64,000 nt of DNA from JAAELZ01 sp965237995 (lineage in GTDB: Bacteria > Pseudomonadota > Gammaproteobacteria > Arenicellales > Poriferihabitantaceae), in assembly GCA_965237995.1 (NCBI GenBank), contig CBDEGO010000004.1, forward strand, positions 248,001-312,000, in the 5' to 3' direction. Shown piece by piece: positions 58,341-64,000 of this stretch; position 1 is the first letter of the stretch; every line of letters begins with the position of its first letter. Below the pieces are notes generated by a model, which was not told the DNA's origin, did not search any database, and saw only the letters and a list, made by a program, of their open reading frames with translations. A program made the position numbers and the translations under genes.

Positions 58341-58774
58341 TAGTTTTCTAACGTCCCACCAGCTTTTTCAATTGCTTCACGGGCACCTTTAGTGGCAGAA
58401 ATACCTTTTAGGTTAACTGCCTTAGTGACTTCACCAGAAAGAATGGCTTTAACTTTATTAGTGCTGCCTGGTATTACGCGGGCCTCAATAAGCGCGGCAA
58501 TATCAATAGGGTTTGCATCTAAATCATTTAGCTCACTTAAACGAAGCTCTACAGCATGTTGATTTACCCGCGCTGTAAAACCGCGCTTAGGTAAACGACG
58601 GTTAAGAGGCATCTGCCCCCCTTCAAAACCCTTTTTATGATAACCACCAGAACGTGACTTTTGGCCCTTAACGCCGCGGCCTGCTGTTTTACCAACACCA
58701 GAACCTGCACCACGCCCTACTCGTTTTGCAGCTGGGCGCGAGTTTTCAGCAGACTTAATTGTATTTAATCGCAT
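58340..58774 (-). CDS. rplO: 50S ribosomal protein L15
   Basis: 144 residues starting MRLNTIKSAENSRPAAKRVGRG and with the Gly-rich basic loop GSGVGKTAGRGVKGQKSRSGG and FEGGQMPLNRRLPKRGF, all characteristic of L15. It follows rpmD by 3 bases. Confidence 0.97.
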   Translation of the reverse strand: MRLNTIKSAENSRPAAKRVGRGAGSGVGKTAGRGVKGQKSRSGGYHKKGFEGGQMPLNRRLPKRGFTARVNQHAVELRLSELNDLDANPIDIAALIEARVIPGSTNKVKAILSGEVTKAVNLKGISATKGAREAIEKAGGTLEN

Positions 58775-58777
58775 TAT

Positions 58778-58966
58778 TTATACCTCTTTCCACTCAACCA
58801 TGTAGGCAACTTTATTGATCATGCCACGGTTTTCTGGTGTATCAACAACTTCAACAGTGTGATGGATACGGCGTAAGCCCAAGCCTTTAACACAGGCTCT
58901 ATGCTTTTTCAAACGACCATGCACACTCTTGGTTTGCTTAACTTGTAATTTCTTTTCAGCAGCCAT
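58778..58966 (-). CDS. rpmD: 50S ribosomal protein L30
   Basis: 62 residues: KKLQVKQTKSVHGRLKKHRACVKGLGLRRIHHTVEV followed by DTPENRGMINKV, the classic bacterial L30. Between rpsE and rplO. Confidence 0.97.
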   Translation of the reverse strand: MAAEKKLQVKQTKSVHGRLKKHRACVKGLGLRRIHHTVEVVDTPENRGMINKVAYMVEWKEV

Positions 58967-58980
58967 TATTCTATTCCGAA

Positions 58981-59490
58981 CTATAGATCTTCAACGTTAA
59001 GACCACGCTTAGCAGCAACTTGGTCAGGACTACGCATACCTTGTAGTGCTTCCATGGTTGCGCGCGTCACGTTAACAGGGTTAGTAGTACCAATCACTTT
59101 TGCCAACACGTTTTCTACGCCTACACATTCGAAAACAGCACGCATTGTACCACCCGCGATGATACCCGTACCTTCAGAAGCTGGGCGTATAACCACACGC
59201 GCTGATCCATGACGACCAACAACCGGGTATTGTAATGTATCGCCATTCAATTTTACTTTGAACATATTTTGGCGGGCATTCTCCATTGCTTTTTGAACCG
59301 CATTAGGCACTTCGCGTGCATTGCCGCGGCCCATACCAACGCGTCCATTACCATCACCGACTACAGTCAATGCTGAAAAGCCGAACACTCGGCCACCTTT
59401 AACTACTTTGGCAACACGTCTGATGTTAATTAACTGCTCGTTAAATTCAGATTCTTGGTTGTCGTTCTGACGTTGCTGATTTCTAGCCAT
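58981..59490 (-). CDS. rpsE: 30S ribosomal protein S5
   Basis: 169 residues. The double-stranded-RNA-binding-like N domain has LINIRRVAKVVKGGRVFGFSALTVVGDGNGRVG, and the C domain VVIRPASEGTGIIAGGTMRAVFECVGVENVLAKVIG. S5 shapes the mRNA entry tunnel and affects decoding fidelity. Confidence 0.98.
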   Translation of the reverse strand: MARNQQRQNDNQESEFNEQLINIRRVAKVVKGGRVFGFSALTVVGDGNGRVGMGRGNAREVPNAVQKAMENARQNMFKVKLNGDTLQYPVVGRHGSARVVIRPASEGTGIIAGGTMRAVFECVGVENVLAKVIGTTNPVNVTRATMEALQGMRSPDQVAAKRGLNVEDL

Positions 59491-59526
59491 TTTAACCTCT
59501 AATATATTTTGTGCAGCAGTGGGAGC

Positions 59527-59886
59527 TTAGAACTTAAGTCCAGCTTCGCGCGCGGCGTCTGCAAATGCTGCAACACGGCCATGATATTTAAAACCCGAAC
59601 GATCAAAGGCGACGCTATCAACACCTGATTTACTCGCACGCTCTGCGATCGCTGCACCAACAGCTTTAGCTGCATCAACATTTCCGCCGTTTTTGATATC
59701 CTTACGCAAAGTAACGTCTAAAGTAGAAGCCGCTGCCAATACTTTATTGTCTTCGCCGCTAATCACCTGCGCATAAAAGTGGCGAGGAGTACGATGCACA
59801 CTTAACCGTGTAGCACCGACAGCAGATATACGAGCGCGTGTTTTACGAGCGCGACGTTGTCTAGATTGCTTCTTATTGCTTTTCAT
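59527..59886 (-). CDS. rplR: 50S ribosomal protein L18
   Basis: 119 residues with RLSVHRTPRHFYAQVISGEDNKVLAAAST and GVDSVAFDRSGFKYHGRVAAFADAAREAGLKF, the 5S-rRNA-binding L18 fold. Between rplF and rpsE, in the standard order. Confidence 0.98.
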   Translation of the reverse strand: MKSNKKQSRQRRARKTRARISAVGATRLSVHRTPRHFYAQVISGEDNKVLAAASTLDVTLRKDIKNGGNVDAAKAVGAAIAERASKSGVDSVAFDRSGFKYHGRVAAFADAAREAGLKF

Positions 59887-59901
59887 AATTCAAATCAATG
59901 A

Positions 59902-60435
59902 TTAAGCCTTCTTGGCTTGCTTACGTACAACATGTTCATCAGCGTATCGAATACCTTTGCCTTTATAAGGTTCAGGTGGACGATAAGCACGAATGTTTGC
60001 GGCTGTCTGACCTAAAAGCTGCTTATCAATACCCGAAAGTACTATTTCAGTTTGACTTGGTGTTTCAGCTGAAATGCCTTCTGGTAATTGATGCGCTACA
60101 TCATGCGAAAAGCCTAGCTGCAACTTAACTTCTTTGCCTTGTGCTTGCGCTCGATATCCAACTCCAACAATAGTTAGTTTGCGCTCGAAACCGCTACTAA
60201 CACCGGTAACCATGTTATTGATTAACGCGCGGATAGTACCAGACAACGCATTCAACTCATCACGGCCTTCAGCCACTTCAACCATTAACTGACCATCGTC
60301 TTGTTTCAAAGACATGCCATCACCAATAGCTTGTTTTAGCTCGCCTTTTGGACCTTTAACAGTAACAACACCGCCTTCGCTTTTCACTTCTACTCCAGAG
60401 GGTAGTGCAATTGGCGCTTTACCTATACGTGACAT
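59902..60435 (-). CDS. rplF: 50S ribosomal protein L6
   Basis: 177 residues: MSRIGKAPIALPSGVEVK, VKGPKGEL and the conserved end RPPEPYKGKGIRYADEHVVRKQAKKA. Standard L6 length. Confidence 0.98.
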   Translation of the reverse strand: MSRIGKAPIALPSGVEVKSEGGVVTVKGPKGELKQAIGDGMSLKQDDGQLMVEVAEGRDELNALSGTIRALINNMVTGVSSGFERKLTIVGVGYRAQAQGKEVKLQLGFSHDVAHQLPEGISAETPSQTEIVLSGIDKQLLGQTAANIRAYRPPEPYKGKGIRYADEHVVRKQAKKA

Positions 60436-60460
60436 TTTTCTTACCTACTTAAAATTCTGT

Positions 60461-60856
60461 TTAGAATACAGAGCAAATTACTTCGCCGCCTACCCCTGCT
60501 TCACGCGCCGCTTTGTCAGTCAACACGCCTTTTGAAGTAGATATTAACGCCACGCCTAAACCACCATAAATTGAAGGAAGGTTATCACTGGCCGCATATA
60601 CGCGACGGCCTGGTGTGCTAATTCGAACTAATTCTTCTATAACCGGCGCGCCTTGAAAGTACTTGAGGTCTACAGTTAACTCGGATTTCACGCCTTCACT
60701 AGACGCTGAAAAGCCTTTAATAAAACCTTGTTCTTTTAAGGCGGTAGCGATCGCCACTTTCTTGCCCGAGTGGGGCATAGAAACTGAAGCTTTCATCGCC
60801 TTACCACCGTTGCGGATACGCGTTAACATATCTGCGATTGGATCTTGCATGCTCAT
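60461..60856 (-). CDS. rpsH: 30S ribosomal protein S8
   Basis: 131 residues: MSMQDPIADMLTRIRNG at the start and the C-terminal GLGVALISTSKGVLTDKAAREAGVGGEVICSVF. S8 is the translational repressor of the spc operon in enterobacteria; the binding site would lie around the rplX/rplE junction. Confidence 0.98.
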   Translation of the reverse strand: MSMQDPIADMLTRIRNGGKAMKASVSMPHSGKKVAIATALKEQGFIKGFSASSEGVKSELTVDLKYFQGAPVIEELVRISTPGRRVYAASDNLPSIYGGLGVALISTSKGVLTDKAAREAGVGGEVICSVF

Positions 60857-60871
60857 AATATTATCCTACGC

Positions 60872-61177
60872 TTACCAACTAGCTTTTACTAAACCAGGCA
60901 CTTCACCGCGCATCGCAACTTCACGTAGACGATTGCGGCTCAAGCCAAAACGGCGAAAATAACCATGCGGTCGACCCGTTAAAGCACACCGATTGCGGTA
61001 TCGTGCTTTGCTTGAGTCACGTGGTAGCTTTTGTAAAGCCATCATCGCATCCCACTTAGCATCGTAGTCTGATTCTTCGCTCTTAACGGTTGCAATTAAA
61101 AATGCACGCTTTTCTGCTAATTTAACTGCTAGCTTGCCGCGCTTATCGTTACGCGAAACCATAGATTTCTTCGCCAT
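60872..61177 (-). CDS. rpsN: 30S ribosomal protein S14
   Basis: 101 residues starting MAKKSMVSRNDKRGKLA and with RCALTGRPHGYFRRFGLSRNRLREVAMRGEVPG. The long, zinc-free form: the CxxC pairs of the short form are absent. It follows rplE by one base. Confidence 0.98.
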   Translation of the reverse strand: MAKKSMVSRNDKRGKLAVKLAEKRAFLIATVKSEESDYDAKWDAMMALQKLPRDSSKARYRNRCALTGRPHGYFRRFGLSRNRLREVAMRGEVPGLVKASW

Positions 61178-61178
61178 G

Positions 61179-61721
61179 TTATCGACCCTTTAAAGGAAAA
61201 TTGAACGCTTCTAGTAGCGCTTTTGCATGCGCATCGTTTTCTGCATCCATAGTGATACAAATATCCATACCGCGCAATGCATCAACCTTATCGTATTCGA
61301 TTTCAGGAAATACAATTTGCTCAGTTAGACCGAAAGCATAGTTGCCTCGACCGTCAAAAGAATTTGGGTTTAAACCACGAAAGTCACGAATCCGAGGAAT
61401 AGCTACTGAGATCAAACGATCCATGAATTCGTACATTCTTTCACGTCTTAGCGTCACTTTTGCGCCAACAGGCCAGCCTTCACGGATTTTAAACGCCGCT
61501 TCAGATTTACGAGCGTTGCGAATAACTGGCTTTTGCCCAGTAATTTTCTCAAGATCGCTTGCCGCTGATTCCAATACTTTTTTGTTACCAATTGCCTCGC
61601 CAAGCCCCATGTTAATGGTAATCTTTTTAAGCGCTGGAACACGCATCGGATTATCAAGCTCTAGCTCTTTTTGGAGCTTAGCTGCAATCTCGCTTTGATA
61701 TGTTTCTAATAATCGTGCCAT
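61179..61721 (-). CDS. rplE: 50S ribosomal protein L5
   Basis: 180 residues with KKITINMGLGEAI, GQKPVIRNARKSEAAFKIREGWPVGAKVTLR, and RDFRGLNPNSFDGRGNYAFGLTEQIVFPEIEYDK. It binds 5S rRNA. Standard length. Confidence 0.98.
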   Translation of the reverse strand: MARLLETYQSEIAAKLQKELELDNPMRVPALKKITINMGLGEAIGNKKVLESAASDLEKITGQKPVIRNARKSEAAFKIREGWPVGAKVTLRRERMYEFMDRLISVAIPRIRDFRGLNPNSFDGRGNYAFGLTEQIVFPEIEYDKVDALRGMDICITMDAENDAHAKALLEAFNFPLKGR

Positions 61722-61758
61722 TTCTATAATCTGCCAACTTTAATTTGCTAGTGCGCCT

Positions 61759-62079
61759 TTACTTGGTATCAACGGTTTCGCCATTGGATTTAAAAAAACG
61801 TACCTTTCGGCCATCTTCTAAAACCTTAATGCCGACGCGATCAGCCTTACCCGTTGAAGGGTTAACTAATGCGATATTCGACAACTGAATCGCCGCTTCT
61901 TTTTCCATGATACCGCCTGTAACGCCAGTTTGTGGGTTACCGCGTACATGTTTTTTAACTACGTTAACGTCATTCACCAAGGCTTTGCCGTTTGACAAAA
62001 TCTGGATAACTGAACCTATTTTGCCCTTGTCTTTACCGGCCAAAACAATTACTTCGTCATTCTTTAGAATCTTATTCAT
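61759..62079 (-). CDS. rplX: 50S ribosomal protein L24
   Basis: 106 residues with the KOW motif (NDEVIVLAGKDKGKIGSVIQIL) and VNVVKKHVRGNPQTGVTGGIMEKEAAI. L24 starts 50S assembly. It follows rplN by 26 bases. Confidence 0.97.
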   Translation of the reverse strand: MNKILKNDEVIVLAGKDKGKIGSVIQILSNGKALVNDVNVVKKHVRGNPQTGVTGGIMEKEAAIQLSNIALVNPSTGKADRVGIKVLEDGRKVRFFKSNGETVDTK

Positions 62080-62105
62080 TTTTAAATGCCTATTTAACGG
62101 ACCAA

Positions 62106-62474
62106 CTAAAGCACTTCAGGCGCTAGAGAGATAATACGCATAAACTTTTCATTACGTAACTCGCGAGTCACTGGACCAAAGATACGCGTACCAATAGGTT
62201 GTAAGGCTTGATTGAGCAATACGGCAGCATTTGAATCGAAACGGATTGAAGAGCCATCGCGACGACGTACGCCCTTACGGGTACGCACGATCACTGCGTT
62301 GTATACATCACCTTTTTTCACTTTTGAATTAGGTAAGGCTTCTTTAATACTAATCTTAACTACGTCACCGATACCCGCATAGCGTCGTTTAGAACCGCCG
62401 AGAACCTTGATGCACATGACCTCTTTAGCGCCACTGTTATCAGCTACTTTCATTCTGGATTGCATCTGAATCAT
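62106..62474 (-). CDS. rplN: 50S ribosomal protein L14
   Basis: 122 residues beginning MIQMQSRMKVADNSGAKEVMCIKVLGGSKRRYAGIGD, diagnostic of L14, and ending FMRIISLAPEVL. First gene of the spc operon. Confidence 0.98.
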   Translation of the reverse strand: MIQMQSRMKVADNSGAKEVMCIKVLGGSKRRYAGIGDVVKISIKEALPNSKVKKGDVYNAVIVRTRKGVRRRDGSSIRFDSNAAVLLNQALQPIGTRIFGPVTRELRNEKFMRIISLAPEVL

Positions 62475-62522
62475 TGCAAACTCCTCTATATTATTTCGTT
62501 TACTAAATTATGTTCTCGTTTC

Positions 62523-62801
62523 TTAAGCTAAATTAGCTTTAGAAACGACTTCAACCAAACGCCAGCTCTTGGTCTTAGACAAAGGGCGACATTCTTCTAT
62601 GATGACCATGTCACCTTCATTACACTCATTGTTCTCATCATGAGCATGCAACTTAGTCGAACTACGAATGAATTTCTTGTACAAAGCGTGCTTTACTTGA
62701 CGCTCGACTAAAACGGTGATGCTTTTGTCCATTTTCGAACTAACCACACTACCTTGCACAGCACGCTGTACGCTTGTCTTGTCTTCTACTTGCGCTGTCA
62801 T
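62523..62801 (-). CDS. rpsQ: 30S ribosomal protein S17
   Basis: 92 residues: VQGSVVSSKMDKSITVLVERQVKHALYKKFIRSSTKLHAHDENNECNEGDMVIIEECRPLSKTKSWRL, the full S17 OB-fold pattern. It overlaps the rpmC stop by one base and closes the S10 operon. Confidence 0.97.
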   Translation of the reverse strand: MTAQVEDKTSVQRAVQGSVVSSKMDKSITVLVERQVKHALYKKFIRSSTKLHAHDENNECNEGDMVIIEECRPLSKTKSWRLVEVVSKANLA

Positions 62802-62998
62802 TACTCTGCACCTGCTGCTTGTTCATTAAGCACGGTTTTGATTCGTGCAATATCTTTTTGTACCACCTTGAAGCGAGCTGGGTTGGCCAACTGTCCGCTT
62901 GCGCGCTGCATACGTAAGTTAAATTGTTCCTGACGCAAACCCATTAGCTCTTTAATGAGGTCCTCACGAGACTTTGATCTTAATTCACCTGCTAACAT
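62801..62998 (-). CDS. rpmC: 50S ribosomal protein L29
   Basis: 65 residues: LRSKSREDLIKELMGLRQEQFNLRMQRASGQLANPARFKVVQKDIARIKTVL, the two-helix L29. Between rplP and rpsQ. Confidence 0.97.
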   Translation of the reverse strand: MLAGELRSKSREDLIKELMGLRQEQFNLRMQRASGQLANPARFKVVQKDIARIKTVLNEQAAGAE

Positions 62999-63007
62999 TG
63001 TCTTACC

Positions 63008-63421
63008 CTACGCGCCTAAACGCTTAACAAAGGTTGTTTTAAATGGCAATTTCGCCGCCGCTAGTGCAAAAGCCTCACGTGCCAACTCTTCTGAAACGCC
63101 CTCTACTTCATAAAGCATACGACCTGGCTGGATAAGCGCGACCCAATGGTCAACACTGCCCTTGCCTTTACCTTGACGCACTTCAAGTGGCTTTTTAGTA
63201 ATCGGCTTATCTGGAAACACGCGAATCCAAATACGGCCACCACGTTTAATATGACGTGTCATTGCACGACGTGCTGCTTCTACTTGACGCGCGGTCATTC
63301 GCCCACGCCCTGTTGATTTCAAACCAAACTCACCAAAGCTGAGTTTATTAGCACGTTGAGAAAGGCCGCGGTTGCGCCCTTTCATCATCTTTCTGAATTT
63401 TGTACGTTTCGGTTGTAACAT
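63008..63421 (-). CDS. rplP: 50S ribosomal protein L16
   Basis: 137 residues starting MLQPKRTKFRKMMKGRNRGLS and containing GRMTARQVEAARRAMTRHIKRGGRIWIRVFPDKPITKKPLEVRQGKGKG. L16 organises the A-site tRNA region. Standard length. Confidence 0.98.
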   Translation of the reverse strand: MLQPKRTKFRKMMKGRNRGLSQRANKLSFGEFGLKSTGRGRMTARQVEAARRAMTRHIKRGGRIWIRVFPDKPITKKPLEVRQGKGKGSVDHWVALIQPGRMLYEVEGVSEELAREAFALAAAKLPFKTTFVKRLGA

Positions 63422-63445
63422 CTCGCAATACCTTTTTTGTCTGCC

Positions 63446-64000
63446 TTAAGCGGTTACGCTAGTTTCTTCGGCTACTACTGGTGTTGGCTCTTCCGCGAAT
63501 ACTTCGCCTTTGAATATCCAAACTTTAACACCTAAGATACCGTATGTAGTTAAGCCTTCTGCTTGACCATAATCAATATCAGCTCGCATGGTGTGCAATG
63601 GAACACGGCCTTCACGGCTCCATTCAGAACGGGCGATTTCCGCTCCGTTTAAACGTCCAGCTACGTTAATCTTAATGCCTTCAGCGCCTAGACGCATCGC
63701 ATTTTGTAATGCACGCTTAGTCGCGCGGCGATAAGCAACGCGGCCAGCAAGTTGCTGTGCAATACTTTCGGCAACTAATTGTGCGTCAATTTCAGGCTTA
63801 CGCAGCTCTTCAACCGACACCTGTACATTGTTGCCATCGCAAATTTTGCTCAATTGCATACGCAATTTGTCGATATCTTGGCCTTTTTTACCAATAACGA
63901 TACCCGGGCGTGCAGTGTGCAATGTAACACTGACATTTTCAGCATTTCGCTCAATACGCACTTTACTCACAGCCGCATTAGCTAATCGACCTTTTAAGTA
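63446..64000 (-). CDS. rpsC: 30S ribosomal protein S3 (5' end outside window)
   Basis: 185 codons in frame to the window edge, beginning YLKGRLANAAVSKVRIERNAENVSV; an internal Met at 63970 is not the start, because the conserved YL...AAVS segment precedes it. KH-domain motif HTARPGIVIGKKGQDIDKLR is present, and the C-terminal half has LNGAEIARSEWSREGRVPLHTMRADIDYG. The acidic C-terminal tail (FAEEPTPVVAEETSVTA) is typical of gammaproteobacterial S3. Confidence 0.97.
   Translation of the reverse strand, partial: YLKGRLANAAVSKVRIERNAENVSVTLHTARPGIVIGKKGQDIDKLRMQLSKICDGNNVQVSVEELRKPEIDAQLVAESIAQQLAGRVAYRRATKRALQNAMRLGAEGIKINVAGRLNGAEIARSEWSREGRVPLHTMRADIDYGQAEGLTTYGILGVKVWIFKGEVFAEEPTPVVAEETSVTA

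Noticed and set aside
54175..63985. Many antisense frames of 60-120 codons across the ribosomal block
   Set aside because: All are on the strand opposite to unmistakable ribosomal protein genes and have no independent support.
1..64000. CRISPR arrays, tRNA or rRNA genes
   Set aside because: No regularly spaced direct repeats and no tRNA or rRNA-like conserved sequence were noticed; the AT palindromes are dispersed operators, not an array.

Overview
The window is chromosomal DNA from a gammaproteobacterium, probably marine and heterotrophic. It ends in a canonical S10/spc/alpha ribosomal block (53.9-64.0 kb: rpsC...rplQ with secY, rpmJ and rpoA, in the usual gammaproteobacterial order). It also carries ampD and several quaternary-amine or amino-acid catabolic genes of the kind seen in marine Pseudomonadota. 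No taxon can be fixed from sequence alone.

Layout. (1) 0-8.2 kb, a putative uptake and catabolism locus: a minus-strand operon (Asp/Asn-hydroxylase-like 2OG oxygenase, L-threonine-aldolase-like enzyme, MmgE/PrpD protein) faces a polar amino-acid ABC transporter (binding protein, permease, ATPase). A GlxA-type AraC regulator and a non-pyrrolysine MttB-family methyltransferase follow. (2) 8.2-17.4 kb, an accessory region: decayed remnants of a lysR gene and an azlD gene, a GNAT, a HEPN-like protein, a marR-monooxygenase-membrane protein operon, an intact LysR, a SnoaL-like secreted protein, AzlCD, a class III aminotransferase and a cystathionine gamma-synthase/lyase-type enzyme. (3) 17.6-38.6 kb, an AT-rich conjugative-type element. 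It has a full P-type type IV secretion set (VirB1-B6, B8-B11 equivalents, lipoproteins, TrbM), a VirD4-like coupling protein, ParA/ParB and a PilL/FimV-like protein, with an IS982-family insertion at its left side. I see no classical relaxase, integrase or replication initiator; a winged-helix plus PD-(D/E)XK-like protein upstream of virB11 is the best candidate for the DNA-processing step. Three divergent promoters inside the element share a 17-bp AT-rich palindrome (two exact copies, one 15/17), which points to one element-encoded repressor. (4) 38.6-45.4 kb: a GntR-controlled cluster (CMD-family protein, TPP enzyme, alpha/beta hydrolase) diverges from a 1007-residue fusion of an aminoglycoside-phosphotransferase-like kinase, an M23 peptidase domain and a class III aminotransferase/phospho-lyase. 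A perfect 14-bp palindrome lies between them. (5) 45.5-53.2 kb, a corrinoid methyl-transfer module: MetF-like reductase, corrinoid protein, DUF1638, a 'virulence factor' family small protein, methyltetrahydrofolate:corrinoid methyltransferase, GFA-family protein, ASKHA/[2Fe-2S] corrinoid activator, a second GlxA regulator and a second GFA protein. (6) 53.3-64 kb: ampD and the ribosomal operons.

How they may work together: the MttB-family protein at 6.6 kb would demethylate a quaternary amine onto the corrinoid protein at 46.7 kb. The methyltransferase at 48.4 kb would pass the methyl to tetrahydrofolate, the MetF-like enzyme would oxidise it, and the ASKHA protein would reactivate oxidised cobalamin. 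The two halves of this system are about 38 kb apart, with the conjugative element and other accessory genes between them, and each half has its own GlxA-type regulator. The substrate is not established by the sequence. The oxygenase/aldolase pair and the kinase/phospho-lyase fusion suggest an N-methylated or hydroxylated amino acid, but this is inference.
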